Assembly: GCA_009921245.1 (NCBI GenBank)
Contig: RFXW01000005.1
Coordinates: forward strand, 1 to 34,962
DNA: 34,962 nucleotides
Direction: 5' to 3'
From: Candidatus Fonsibacter lacus
GTDB lineage: Bacteria; Pseudomonadota; Gammaproteobacteria; Burkholderiales; Burkholderiaceae_C
Part shown: positions 7,166 through 15,816 of the stretch, piece after piece
Layout of the letters: each line of letters begins with the position of its first letter
Position numbering within the stretch: position 1 is the stretch's first letter
The notes under the pieces: model-generated
The model's database searches: none
Seen by the model: only the letters and a program-made list of their open reading frames with translations
Told to the model about the DNA's origin: nothing
Position numbers and translations under genes: made by a program

Positions 7166-8620
7166 CTAGGCCGTGCCACCCACGGTGAGGCCATCGAGCA
7201 ACAACGAGGGCTGACCCACCCCCACCGGCACACTCTGCCCCTCTTTGCCGCAGGTGCCCACGCCGCTGTCCAGGCGCATGTCGTTGCCAACGGCAAGCAC
7301 GCGGGTCAGGGCCTCAGGGCCATTGCCCACCAGGGTGGCGCCTTTGACTGGGTATTGCACTTTGCCGTTTTCCACCCAGTAGGCTTGGCTGGCAGAGAAC
7401 ACAAACTTGCCCGAGGTGATGTCAACCTGCCCGCCGCCAAAGTTTACGGCGTACAAACCGCGCTTGACCGAGGCCAGCATGTCTTGCGGCGTGTCGCTGC
7501 CGCCCAGCATGTAGGTGTTGGTCATGCGCGGCATGGGCACATGCGCGTAGCTCTCGCGCCGTCCATTGCCGGTGGCCGATACGCCCATGAGGCGGGCGTT
7601 GAGGCGGTCTTGCAAGTAGCCGCGCAAGATGCCGTCTTCGATCAGCACGTTGCACTGCGTGGCGTGGCCTTCGTCGTCGATGTTCAACGAGCCACGCCGC
7701 TCGGGCAAGGTACCGTCGTCGAGCACGGTGACGCCTTTGGCGGCCACCCGCTCACCGATGCGACCGCTGAAGGCGCTGGAGCCTTTGCGGTTGAAGTCGC
7801 CCTCAAGGCCGTGGCCAACGGCTTCGTGCAGCAGCACACCAGGCCAACCAGGGCCAAGAATCACGGTCATTTCGCCGGCTGGCGCATCACGCGCTTCGAG
7901 GTTGGTGAGTGCCGCATCCACCGCCTCTTGGGCGTATTGGCTCAACAAGGCGTCGTCGAACATGGTGAGGTCGCGCCGGCCACCGCCGCCGGCGGTGCCC
8001 ATTTCACGTCGCTGCCCCTGCTGCGCCACCACCGTGAGTGACAGGCGCACCAGCGGCCGAACGTCGGCGGCCAAGGTGCCGTCGGCACGGGCAATCAACA
8101 CCACGTCGAATTCGCTGGCCAAGCCAGCCATGACTTGGATTACCCGTGGGTCGCGCGCGCGCGCCATTTGCTCGAGTCGCTCGAGCAAGGCCACTTTGGC
8201 GGCGTTGTCCAGGCTGGCGGTGGGGTCATCGAGTCGATACAAAGCGTGGCCACTGATGCGTTTGGCCACTGGTACCCGCCGCGCCTGGCCGGCACTGGCA
8301 ATGGTGCGAACCGCGCGCGCCGCTTCGTCCAGCGCCTCGGGGTTGAGGTTGTCAGCGTAGGCAAAAGCGGTTTTGTCGCCGGCCACGGCGCGCACGCCAA
8401 CGCCGGTGTCGATGGCAAAGGTTCCGCTTTTCACAATACCCTCTTCCAAACTCCAACTCTGGCTTCGGGTGTACTGAAAATACAAGTCGGCGTCGTCCAC
8501 CCGGTGCGCGCGTATGGTGGCCAAGGCGGCGCGCAGGTGGCGCTCGGTCAGACCGTGGGGCTGCAACAGCCATTGCTGGGCAACGGCAAGGTGGGATAGC
8601 GCGGCTTGGGGTGCGTTCAT
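7166..8620 (-). CDS. tldD: TldD metalloprotease subunit (TldD/PmbA family)
   Basis: TldD works with TldE/PmbA as a metalloprotease on small unfolded peptides such as microcin B17 precursor and CcdA in E. coli. The metal-binding motif LLHEAVGHGLEGD is clear, with the HExxxH histidines at about 265 and 270. The protein is 484 residues, against 481 in E. coli. The ATG at 8620 (MNAPQAALSH) was chosen because TTGGGC, 17 bp and TACAAT lie directly upstream with only 6 nt before it; the frame further upstream runs through the preceding gene's stop region. The partner PmbA gene is not in this window, which is usual. The gene may be transcribed on its own. Confidence 0.95.
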   Translation of the reverse strand: MNAPQAALSHLAVAQQWLLQPHGLTERHLRAALATIRAHRVDDADLYFQYTRSQSWSLEEGIVKSGTFAIDTGVGVRAVAGDKTAFAYADNLNPEALDEAARAVRTIASAGQARRVPVAKRISGHALYRLDDPTASLDNAAKVALLERLEQMARARDPRVIQVMAGLASEFDVVLIARADGTLAADVRPLVRLSLTVVAQQGQRREMGTAGGGGRRDLTMFDDALLSQYAQEAVDAALTNLEARDAPAGEMTVILGPGWPGVLLHEAVGHGLEGDFNRKGSSAFSGRIGERVAAKGVTVLDDGTLPERRGSLNIDDEGHATQCNVLIEDGILRGYLQDRLNARLMGVSATGNGRRESYAHVPMPRMTNTYMLGGSDTPQDMLASVKRGLYAVNFGGGQVDITSGKFVFSASQAYWVENGKVQYPVKGATLVGNGPEALTRVLAVGNDMRLDSGVGTCGKEGQSVPVGVGQPSLLLDGLTVGGTA

Positions 8621-8626
8621 GGGGCC

Positions 8627-8655
8627 ATTGTAAAAAGGTGCGCAATCATGCCCAA
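8627..8655 (-). promoter_or_regulatory. Promoter of tldD, apparently leaderless
   Basis: On the minus strand TTGGGC (8650-8655) is separated by exactly 17 bp from TACAAT (8627-8632). This is the best sigma70-type promoter in the window. Only 6 nt (8621-8626) remain before the tldD ATG at 8620, so transcription would begin at or next to the A of the start codon. No Shine-Dalgarno is present. The -35 element lies just past the stop codon of the upstream dehydrogenase gene, so the promoter fills the whole intergenic gap. Confidence 0.7.
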
Positions 8656-8658
8656 GAC

Positions 8659-9543
8659 TTAGGGCTTTTGGCGCAGGTGCTGACGGCACCAGGCCAGCAT
8701 GGCGCTGTCGTCTTGTCCTTGTAAGCCATCGTTGCAGGCTTGAGCAAAGCGATCACGCGCCATTTGTCCAAGCGGCACCTGACGCTTGGCTTGCTCAGCG
8801 GCGGCAACCGCCAAGCGGGTGTCTTTGGTAAGCAGGCTCATATGGGCTTGCACCTCGGTGTCACCCGCCAGGGCGCGGCGTATGCGGTGGCTACCGATCC
8901 AAGCCCACGCCAACGCTTCGGCCGCTGCCGCAAGTTGAACCCCGGCCAACAGGTTGTTGACCAGTTTGGTGCGGGCGCCGTCACCGATGCGCGCACCCAC
9001 ATAAAACAAGGGATTGGCCAAGCACGCCAAGGTTGGCTGATGGCGCTGCCAGGTATTGGGGTCGGCCGCCACCATCAGGCTCATGGTGCCTTGCGCAGCG
9101 CGTTGCGGGCCGCCCGACATGGGCGCGTCGATGACGCCAATGCCCGCGCTTTGCAGGGTCTGGGCCATGTGTTCGGTGTCTTCGGGGGCGATGGTGGGGC
9201 ACAGCACCACGGTGTCTTGCGGCTGCAGCGCTGTGGCCGCGCCGTGCTCACCCCACAGCACATCGCGCACCTGCTCGGCCGTGACCACCACCACCATGAG
9301 CAACACGCTGCCGTTGGCGGCACCCGCCCGAGCGGCGCTAACCAGCGAGGCCGGCGCCCCCTCCACCGTCGCACCCAGCGCGCGCGCCTGTTGCTGACGT
9401 GCGGGGTCGATGTCACACACCCAAGCGGCGCGCGCCAAACCGCGCCACCGCTGCACCATGCCCATGCCCATGTTGCCCGCCCCCAACCACGCCACGGCGG
9501 GCGCAGCGGCGGCTGAGGAAGATGGCTCGGGTGAAGTGCTCAT
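8659..9543 (-). CDS. NAD(P)-dependent beta-hydroxyacid dehydrogenase (3-hydroxyisobutyrate dehydrogenase family)
   Basis: The 294-residue protein has the family layout. The Rossmann nucleotide site AWLGAGNMGMGMVQRW is at about residues 18-33, the substrate loop DAPMSGGPQRAAQGTMSLMV is near 140-160, and the catalytic lysine is in DGARTKLVNNLLAG. The oxidised substrate cannot be assigned; family members act on 3-hydroxyisobutyrate, tartronate semialdehyde and related acids. Between AEALAWAW and IGSHRIRRALAGD about 20 residues that relatives normally have appear to be missing, without loss of frame. The ATG at 9543 is 31 nt after the rodA stop, so the gene probably shares the rodA transcript. 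Confidence 0.85.
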   Translation of the reverse strand: MSTSPEPSSSAAAAPAVAWLGAGNMGMGMVQRWRGLARAAWVCDIDPARQQQARALGATVEGAPASLVSAARAGAANGSVLLMVVVVTAEQVRDVLWGEHGAATALQPQDTVVLCPTIAPEDTEHMAQTLQSAGIGVIDAPMSGGPQRAAQGTMSLMVAADPNTWQRHQPTLACLANPLFYVGARIGDGARTKLVNNLLAGVQLAAAAEALAWAWIGSHRIRRALAGDTEVQAHMSLLTKDTRLAVAAAEQAKRQVPLGQMARDRFAQACNDGLQGQDDSAMLAWCRQHLRQKP

Positions 9544-9574
9544 GCGGGGGCCGTGCGTAGTTAAGGGCGCTTGA

Positions 9575-10729
9575 CTAGGTTTGCATGAGGTAGCGCCCAC
9601 GCGCCACCGACATCAACATGCCCAACGCCATGCCTAAGGTGACCATGGCCGTACCGCCGTAGCTGATGAACGGCAACGGCACCCCCACCACCGGCAGTAT
9701 GCCGCTGACCATGCCCATGTTGACGAAAGCGTAAACCAAAAAAATCATGGCCATGGCGGCCGCCAGCAAACGGGCAAACATGGTGGGCGCGTAGCTGGCA
9801 AGCATCAAGCCACGCAAAATAACAAACGCATAGGCACAGAGCAACAGCAAGCCGCCGATCAGGCCAAACTCTTCGGCAAACCCGGCAAAAATAAAGTCGG
9901 TGGTGCGCTCGGGCACGAATTCAAGGTGGGTTTGCGTGCCTTGCATGAATCCCTTGCCAATCAGGCCGCCGGAGCCAATGGCAATCAGCCCTTGAATGGT
10001 GTGAAAGCCGCGGCCCAGCGGGTCCACCATGGGGTTGAGTAGGGTGCAAACCCGTTGCTTTTGATAGTCGCGCAACACCACCCAATCCACCTGGGGTTGG
10101 CACCAGGTGTCGCCCATCCAAATCAACACCCCAATGCCCAGCACCAACAGCAGCGCCGGCGGCCATATCAGGCGCCACGACAAGCCCGCAAAATAAATAA
10201 TAAACAAGCCCGACGCGCCCACCAACAGCGCGGTGCCTAGGTCTGGCTGGCGTGCAATCAGCGCCACGGGCAGGGCCAGCAACAAGGCCGCCCCCACAAA
10301 GTCGAGCGGACGCATGTTGCCCTCGCGTCGCTGAAACCACCATGCCAACATCAGGGGCGTGGCGATTTTGAGCATCTCGCTAGGCTGCACCACCACACCG
10401 ACGTCAAGCCAGCGCTGCGCCCCTTTTTTGGTCACCCCAAACCACAGCACCGCCAACAACAACGCCACGCCAAGCGTGTACAAGGGTACCGCCAAACGTT
10501 GCAATTGATGCAGCGGAATTTGCGCCATGACAAACATCATGACAAACGCCACCAGCAGGTTGCGGGCATGGTCAACAAAGCGCGTGCCGTGGTCGTAACC
10601 CACCGAATACATGGTCAGCAAGCCGGCGCCCACCAAAAGCAGCACGGCAAGCAAAAGCGGCCCGTCAAAACCGGCAAACCATTGACCTACGCGACCGCGC
10701 AAGCCGGATTGTTCAACCACCACCGCCAT
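9575..10729 (-). CDS. rodA: Rod shape-determining SEDS glycosyltransferase RodA
   Basis: RodA polymerises lipid II into glycan strands in the elongasome, normally with the transpeptidase PBP2. The 384-residue protein is mostly membrane segments and carries SEDS family landmarks: GAQRWLDVGVVVQPSEMLKI near residue 105, ARQPDLGTALLV, the extracellular loop with DYQKQRVCTLLNP, HTIQGLIAIGSGGLIGKG, and the end motif VPLPFISYGGTAMV. It differs from FtsW in this window, which has the division-type sequence. The start ATG at 10729 lies 5 nt after CATAAT (10735-10740). The usual partners mreBCD and the PBP2 gene are not upstream; instead a divergent ribonuclease gene follows 49 nt away. Confidence 0.95.
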   Translation of the reverse strand: MAVVVEQSGLRGRVGQWFAGFDGPLLLAVLLLVGAGLLTMYSVGYDHGTRFVDHARNLLVAFVMMFVMAQIPLHQLQRLAVPLYTLGVALLLAVLWFGVTKKGAQRWLDVGVVVQPSEMLKIATPLMLAWWFQRREGNMRPLDFVGAALLLALPVALIARQPDLGTALLVGASGLFIIYFAGLSWRLIWPPALLLVLGIGVLIWMGDTWCQPQVDWVVLRDYQKQRVCTLLNPMVDPLGRGFHTIQGLIAIGSGGLIGKGFMQGTQTHLEFVPERTTDFIFAGFAEEFGLIGGLLLLCAYAFVILRGLMLASYAPTMFARLLAAAMAMIFLVYAFVNMGMVSGILPVVGVPLPFISYGGTAMVTLGMALGMLMSVARGRYLMQT

Positions 10730-10778
10730 GCCGCATTATGGCGCGCAGCGCCAGCCGTACCATGGGACAATAACGCCA
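10730..10778. promoter_or_regulatory. 49-nt divergent promoter region between rodA and the RNB ribonuclease gene
   Basis: Toward rodA (minus strand) CATAAT lies at 10735-10740, 5 nt before the ATG at 10729. Toward the ribonuclease (plus strand) GACAAT lies at 10766-10771, 7 nt before the ATG at 10779. Neither gene has a Shine-Dalgarno sequence or a good -35 at the standard distance. The arrangement and length are the same as at 4349-4397. Leaderless transcription in both directions is inferred from spacing only. Confidence 0.45.
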
Positions 10779-12821
10779 ATGCATTTGATGTACGAAGACA
10801 GCGGCAAGTTTGCCGTGGGGCGCATTCTTAGCCAAAGCGAACAGGCCTGGCAGGTTGAAGTTGGCAGCGGCAAGCGGCAAAAGGTCAAGGCCAGTCATGG
10901 GCTGATCACCTTTGACGACGGCCAACCTCAGCAGTGGCTGGCGCAAGCCCAAGCCTTGGCACAAACCGTTGATTTGGATTTGGCTTGGTCGTGCGCCCCA
11001 GAGGACGACTTTGACTTTGCCTGGCTGGCCCGAGACTACTTTGGCGAGCAAGCCACCACCCTCGAGCAAGCCGCGGCGCTGCTGGCGTTACACGCCGCAC
11101 CCCATTACTTTCGACGCGGCGGCAAGGGGCGCTTTAGAAAAGCCAGCGCCGAGGTGCTGCAACAAGCCTTGGCCGCGATTGCCAAGCGCCAAGCCGAGCA
11201 GGTGCAAATCGACGAGTGGACCGAGGCGCTGGTGCAAGGGCAATGCCCTACACCCGTGGCCCAAGACGTGGCCAAGCTGCTGTTCAAGCCAGACAAAAAC
11301 GGCGCCGCCTACAAAGCTTTGGCCGCGGCCTCCAAGCGGCTGCAACGCAGCGCGCTGGATGTGCTGCGCGACGCGGGCGCCATTGCCAACGCCTACGCCT
11401 TTCACTGGCAACGTTTGGTGTTGCAGCATCGGCCAACGGGCCTGCACTGGCCGTCGCTGCCTGAGCTGCCAGCCGAAGGCGAGCTGAGTTTGGCCACTGT
11501 GCATGCGTTTTCGATTGACGACAGTCAAACCACCGAAATCGACGACGCTTTTTCGCTGCAAGGCTTGGGTAGCGGCGAGGTGACCTTGGGTATCCACATT
11601 GCCGCCCCGGCGCTTAGCGTTCGGCCCAACGATGCGTGGGACAACGCCATTCGCGAACGCATGTCAACCCTTTATGTGCCGGGGGGTAAAGTCACCATGA
11701 TGCCCGAGGCCCTGGTGCAGCGCCACACCCTGTGCGCCGGGCGTGCCACGCCGGCGCTGTCGCTGTACCTGCGCTTTCAAGAAGATACGCTGGAGCTGCT
11801 GGGGCACGAGACCCGATGCGAACGCGTGCCGATCAGCCACAACCTGCGGCACGACCAACTTGACGACGTGCTTGATGACGCGTTTTTTGCCCAGCCCGAC
11901 GGCGTGGTGCCCAACAACCACGCCGCGCATGCCGACGTTGCGCCTTGGCTGGATGCGCTGCGCTGGATGCACCGCTTGGCTCAAGCCAGCTACGCGCAAC
12001 GCATGCTGGCGCGCGGCAAACCGCAACGCCTGAACCGCCCCGACTTTGCCTTTGCGCTGACCGGTCAAACCGAGGCCTTGCCCAACGGGGACGAACAGGT
12101 CACCATCACCGAGCGCCAGCGCGGCGCACCGCTCGACCTGATCGTGGCCGAGGCCATGATTTTGGCCAACAACACATGGGGCCAATGGTTGGCCGACTTG
12201 GGCGTGCCAGGGATTTACCGCAGCCAAGCGTCTTTGGCACCGGGGGTGAAGGTGCGTATGAGCACCCAAGCCCTGCCGCACGCGGGCATGGGGCTGTCGT
12301 GCTACGCGTGGTGCACCTCGCCGCTGCGGCGTTACGCCGACTTGGTTAATCAGTGGCAATTGCTGGCCTGCGTTGAACATGGCAGCACCGCAGCCTTGGC
12401 CGCCCCATTTAAACCCAAGCAAGCCGAACTGTTGGGCCTGATCGGTGGCTTTGAAGCCGCCTACGCCGGGCTGCAGCAATGGCAATCGGCGCTGGAGCGT
12501 TACTGGACGCTTAGGTGGTTGCAACAACAAGGTGTACAACAAGCCAACGGCCACGTGATAGGTGACAACCTGGTACGACTTGAAACCTTGCCCTTGGTGC
12601 TGGAGGTGCCCCATTTGGACGGTGTAGCCCGCGGCACGCACGTTCAATTGGCGTTGGGTGAGCCAGATTTGGTGGCGCTTAGCGTGAGCGCAAGCTCCCT
12701 GGGCATACTCACCAACGAGCACCCCAGCGACGAGCCCGACGACGACGAGCCCGCTGCCGTGGCCAGCCCCTTGGTGGTGTCGGTTGACACCGAACCGGAC
12801 GACCCCCAACCCACGGCATGA
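10779..12821 (+). CDS. RNB-domain exoribonuclease (RNase II/R superfamily)
   Basis: The 680-residue protein is a 3'-5' exoribonuclease by its RNB domain. The catalytic acidic cluster is in FSIDDSQTTEIDDAFSLQ at about residues 244-261, followed by GIHIAAPALSVRPND. The family signature CTSPLRRYADLVNQWQL is near residue 510. One aspartate of the classical DxDD cluster is glutamate here (TEIDDA), a form I associate with this RNB subgroup. The N-terminal region differs from E. coli RNase R, so I call it RNB family instead of rnr or rnb. The ATG at 10779 (MHLMYEDSGKF) is preferred because it follows GACAAT by 7 nt; an ATG at 10788 is an alternative. It heads an operon with tonB, aroE, mtgA and ruvC. 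Confidence 0.9.
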   Translation: MHLMYEDSGKFAVGRILSQSEQAWQVEVGSGKRQKVKASHGLITFDDGQPQQWLAQAQALAQTVDLDLAWSCAPEDDFDFAWLARDYFGEQATTLEQAAALLALHAAPHYFRRGGKGRFRKASAEVLQQALAAIAKRQAEQVQIDEWTEALVQGQCPTPVAQDVAKLLFKPDKNGAAYKALAAASKRLQRSALDVLRDAGAIANAYAFHWQRLVLQHRPTGLHWPSLPELPAEGELSLATVHAFSIDDSQTTEIDDAFSLQGLGSGEVTLGIHIAAPALSVRPNDAWDNAIRERMSTLYVPGGKVTMMPEALVQRHTLCAGRATPALSLYLRFQEDTLELLGHETRCERVPISHNLRHDQLDDVLDDAFFAQPDGVVPNNHAAHADVAPWLDALRWMHRLAQASYAQRMLARGKPQRLNRPDFAFALTGQTEALPNGDEQVTITERQRGAPLDLIVAEAMILANNTWGQWLADLGVPGIYRSQASLAPGVKVRMSTQALPHAGMGLSCYAWCTSPLRRYADLVNQWQLLACVEHGSTAALAAPFKPKQAELLGLIGGFEAAYAGLQQWQSALERYWTLRWLQQQGVQQANGHVIGDNLVRLETLPLVLEVPHLDGVARGTHVQLALGEPDLVALSVSASSLGILTNEHPSDEPDDDEPAAVASPLVVSVDTEPDDPQPTA

Positions 12822-13690
12822 ACCCGCCAACGCTTGCCCGGGTGCCCGCTGTCTCGTCTGGGATGTTGTGGGCGCTGCTGCTCTCGGCGGCCCTGCACGT
12901 GGCGCTGCTCACGGTTCAGTTGGGCGGGTTGGCACCACGCACCGATTTATGGGCTTCGACCGGCATGGAGGTGGTGCTGGTGAATGCCAGCACCGAAGAC
13001 GAGCCGCTGCAAGCCCTGGCGTTGGCGCAACATAACCTCAATGGAGGCGGCGGCGCCAACCAACAACGCGCCGCCACGCCGCTGGCTGCGGCCACGCGCA
13101 ACGCCACCGGCAGCGGCGACAGCGCCGTGACGCGCCGGCTGCAAGCCCTGGCGCAACGCCAAGAGAGCACGCTGACGGCACTGAAAGCGCAACTCGCGGC
13201 CCTGCCAGCCCCCACAGACACTTCGCAGCGCAACCCCGTGCCTGAGGCCTGGCGGCAACGCCAAGCCGAACTCAAGCGCTTGCTGGCGCGCATCGAGCAA
13301 CGCTTGCAAGCACAAAGTGACGCACCACAGCGTATCGTCGCCCAAGACGCCACCCGCGCCGCACTTTTTGCGCCGTACTACGACGACCTGCGGCAACGCT
13401 TGGAGCTTGAAGGCACACAGCGGTTTCCGCAACGCAACGGTCAGCGCCTGTACGGTGACGTATTAATGAGCTTAACGGTGCGGCACGACGGCCAGCTGCT
13501 TAACGCGCAGGTGATGCGCGGCTCGGGTGTTGCGGGCCTGGACCAACAAACACTGGCGCTGGTGCAGCGCGTGCCGCTGGCGGCGTTTGATGCCGCGCTG
13601 CGCCGCCAAGCCGACGCGTTGGTGGTGGTGACGCGCTTTCGCTACCTTCGCGACAACACCTTGCAAACCCAAACCTTTACCTCGCCATGA
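12818..13690 (+). CDS. TonB-like energy transducer protein
   Basis: The 290-residue protein has a cytoplasmic N-terminus, one membrane anchor (about residues 16-36, MLWALLLSAALHVALL) and a long periplasmic part rich in Gln and Ala with coiled-coil character (about 100-165). A TonB C-terminal domain follows at about 205-285, with YGDVLMSLTVRHDGQLLNAQVMRGSG and LDQQTLALVQRVP. Such proteins link the proton-motive force to outer membrane transporters. It lacks the classical Pro/Glu/Lys-rich spacer of E. coli TonB and no exbB/exbD is adjacent, so it may serve a different envelope role. Its ATG overlaps the ribonuclease stop as ATGA. Confidence 0.8.
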   Translation: MNPPTLARVPAVSSGMLWALLLSAALHVALLTVQLGGLAPRTDLWASTGMEVVLVNASTEDEPLQALALAQHNLNGGGGANQQRAATPLAAATRNATGSGDSAVTRRLQALAQRQESTLTALKAQLAALPAPTDTSQRNPVPEAWRQRQAELKRLLARIEQRLQAQSDAPQRIVAQDATRAALFAPYYDDLRQRLELEGTQRFPQRNGQRLYGDVLMSLTVRHDGQLLNAQVMRGSGVAGLDQQTLALVQRVPLAAFDAALRRQADALVVVTRFRYLRDNTLQTQTFTSP

Positions 13691-14523
13691 CGCAAGCCCA
13701 ACGCTACGCGGTGCTGGGGCATCCGGTGCACCACAGCCAATCGCCCTGGATTCATCAACAGTTTGCTAGGCAAACCCAGCAGCTTATGCATTACGAGGCG
13801 ATAGAACTGCCCTTGGACGGTTTTGTCCAAGGGCTGCACGACCTGCACGCGCAGGGCCTGCAGGGCTGCAACGTGACGGTACCGTTTAAGCACCAAGCCT
13901 TTGCCCGGGTGCAACACACCACCCCGCGCGCCACCTTGGCGCAAGCGTGCAACACCTTATGGTTTGAAGGCCCCGAGCTGCATGGCGACAACACCGATGG
14001 CGAAGGGCTGATGCGTGACTTGCAAGCCCATTTGCCGGGGCCATGGCCGGCGCTACGGGTGTTGCTGGTGGGCGCTGGTGGTGCCAGCGCGGGGGTGTTG
14101 GGCCCCTTGCTTGAGCAAGGGCCACAGGCCGTGCAGGTGGTGAATCGCACCGCCGAGCGCGCCCACCAACTGTGCCAAAGGCATGCAGCACTGGCGCAAC
14201 AACTGGGCGTTGCGCTGAGCGCGGGCGCACTGCATGAACACGCAGCCGACTTTGACGTGGTGATTAATGCCAGCGCCAGCTCGCTGGCTGCAGCTGCGGT
14301 GCCGCTGCAACCCCATGCGTTGCGCCCGGGTGCCTTGGCGGTGGACCTGATGTACGGCAGCGCGGCGTTACCGTTTATGCAATGGGCGCAACGGCACCAA
14401 GCCAGCGCGCGCGATGGCTTGGGCATGCTGGTGCAGCAAGCGGCCCTGTCTTTTCAGCGCTGGCGCGGCGTGACCCCCGACGTCGCGCCTGTGCTGCAAC
14501 AACTGCGGCAGCGGCTGGCCTAA
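13687..14523 (+). CDS. aroE: Shikimate dehydrogenase
   Basis: AroE reduces 3-dehydroshikimate to shikimate with NADPH. The 278-residue protein shows the substrate pocket HSQSPWIHQQFA, the catalytic lysine in CNVTVPFKHQ (Lys68), the partner aspartate in GDNTDGEG (Asp104), the NADP Rossmann loop VLLVGAGGASAGV near 125, and VVNRTAERA. Length and motifs fit the AroE family. It is joined to the tonB-like gene by ATGA (13687-13690). This is the second shikimate pathway gene in the window, but it is not linked to the attenuated aroG. Confidence 0.95.
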   Translation: MTQAQRYAVLGHPVHHSQSPWIHQQFARQTQQLMHYEAIELPLDGFVQGLHDLHAQGLQGCNVTVPFKHQAFARVQHTTPRATLAQACNTLWFEGPELHGDNTDGEGLMRDLQAHLPGPWPALRVLLVGAGGASAGVLGPLLEQGPQAVQVVNRTAERAHQLCQRHAALAQQLGVALSAGALHEHAADFDVVINASASSLAAAAVPLQPHALRPGALAVDLMYGSAALPFMQWAQRHQASARDGLGMLVQQAALSFQRWRGVTPDVAPVLQQLRQRLA

Positions 14524-14524
14524 C

Positions 14525-15262
14525 GTGGGCTCGGGCAAACGTCGGTCATCGGTGCCACGCACCACCTTTAGGGCGTGGCTTGGCTGGATGGCGTGCGCGG
14601 CGCTGGCGTTGCAAGGCGTGTTTTTGTTGCGTGTGGCCAGCTTGGCGGTGCTCGACCCCACCAGCACGGCCTTTGAGCGCAGTGCCTGGTGGCAGCACGC
14701 CCAACAAGTCAAACCGCCGGTGTGGCGTCAGACGTGGGTACCCGACGAGGCCATCGGGTCACGCATCAAGCGCGCGGTGGTGGCAGCCGAGGACAGCGGT
14801 TTTTTTGACCATGGTGGCATTGAGTGGGACGCCATTCACAACGCCTGGCTACGAAATTGGCGTGGCCCGACCCAGTCGGGGCAGCCGCGCTTGGTGGGCG
14901 GCTCCACCATTACCCAGCAGTTGGCTAAAAATCTCTTTTTAAGTGGCGAGCGCCACTACGGGCGCAAGGGGCAAGAATTGCTCATTACGTGGATGCTCGA
15001 GGCCGTGTTGAGCAAGCCGCGCATCCTTACGCTTTACCTTAATCATGTTGAACTTGGCAGCGGCGTGTACGGCGTGCAAAGCGCCAGTCAACGCTACTTC
15101 GGGCGCGACGCCCGCGCTCTTAGCTCACGCCAAGCAGCCCAATTGGCGGTGATGTTGCCGCGGCCGCGGTATTTTGAAGCGCGCATGAACACGCGCTACA
15201 TGGCCAGACGTGCGGCCGTGATACAACGGCGCATGTCCATGATTGCATTGCCCACGCCATGA
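14525..15262 (+). CDS. mtgA: Monofunctional peptidoglycan glycosyltransferase
   Basis: MtgA polymerises lipid II into glycan strands at the periplasmic face. The 245-residue protein has a signal anchor at about residues 17-40 and the GT51 motifs: [20 protein letters not shown] with the catalytic glutamate at about 88, [27 protein letters not shown], and [24 protein letters not shown]. There is no transpeptidase domain. The start is a GTG at 14525, one base after the aroE stop. An internal ATG at 14588 would cut into the anchor and is less likely. The end overlaps ruvC as ATGA. Confidence 0.94.
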   Translation: MGSGKRRSSVPRTTFRAWLGWMACAALALQGVFLLRVASLAVLDPTSTAFERSAWWQHAQQVKPPVWRQTWVPDEAIGSRIKRAVVAAEDSGFFDHGGIEWDAIHNAWLRNWRGPTQSGQPRLVGGSTITQQLAKNLFLSGERHYGRKGQELLITWMLEAVLSKPRILTLYLNHVELGSGVYGVQSASQRYFGRDARALSSRQAAQLAVMLPRPRYFEARMNTRYMARRAAVIQRRMSMIALPTP

Positions 15263-15816
15263 CCCGGATTTTAGGTATCGATCCGGGGCTGCGCACCACG
15301 GGTTTTGGTGTGTTAGATGTTCAAGGCAGCTCGCTGCACTACGTGGCCAGCGGCACCATCAGCACCCGCGACGCAGGAGCGGCGCTGCCCGGTCGGCTCA
15401 AGCTGCTGTTCGATGGCCTAAGCGAGGTGGTGGCCCGCCACCAGCCCGATGTGGCCGCCTGCGAGGTGGTGTTTGTCAATCGCAACCCACAAAGCACGCT
15501 GCTGTTGGGTCAAGCGCGCGGCGCTTGCATTACCGCGGCGGTGAGCCGTGGTTTGATGGTGCATGAGTACAGTGCCCTGCAAATTAAAAAGGCCGTTGCC
15601 GGCCATGGCCGCGCCGGCAAGCCGCAAATGCAAGCCATGGTGCAACAGTTGCTACGCTTGCGCCAAGCGCCTGGGCCTGACGCGGCCGATGCGCTTGCCT
15701 TGGCGATTGTTCACGCGCACACCGCAAGTCATCCGTTGGCGCCACGCGCCGCGGGCAACAGCGGCCGCGTGGGCTGGGGCGGCGGGCGCTGGCGTAACCA
15801 AGGGCAAGCGCCCTAA
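15259..15816 (+). CDS. ruvC: Holliday junction resolvase RuvC
   Basis: RuvC cleaves Holliday junctions in recombination, working with the RuvAB branch migration motor. The 185-residue protein begins [20 protein letters not shown]. All four catalytic acids are visible: Asp8, Glu69 ([22 protein letters not shown]), Asp141 and Asp144 ([10 protein letters not shown]). The C-terminal tail is Gly/Arg-rich and not part of the core fold. It is coupled to mtgA by ATGA (15259-15262), and ruvA and ruvB are not adjacent. Its stop codon overlaps the stop codon of the convergent small membrane protein gene. Confidence 0.95.
   Translation: MTRILGIDPGLRTTGFGVLDVQGSSLHYVASGTISTRDAGAALPGRLKLLFDGLSEVVARHQPDVAACEVVFVNRNPQSTLLLGQARGACITAAVSRGLMVHEYSALQIKKAVAGHGRAGKPQMQAMVQQLLRLRQAPGPDAADALALAIVHAHTASHPLAPRAAGNSGRVGWGGGRWRNQGQAP

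Noticed and set aside
8740-9516. Open frame of 258 codons on the plus strand opposite the hydroxyacid dehydrogenase
   Set aside because: It is low-complexity and His/Gly/Arg-rich. The minus-strand gene has the full set of family motifs, so this is a shadow.
11664-12830. Long open frame (388 codons) on the minus strand opposite the RNB ribonuclease gene
   Set aside because: The plus-strand protein has clear RNB motifs. The opposite frame is open because of the GC-rich codon pattern, is rich in Gly, Gln and His, and shows no domain or ribosome-binding site.
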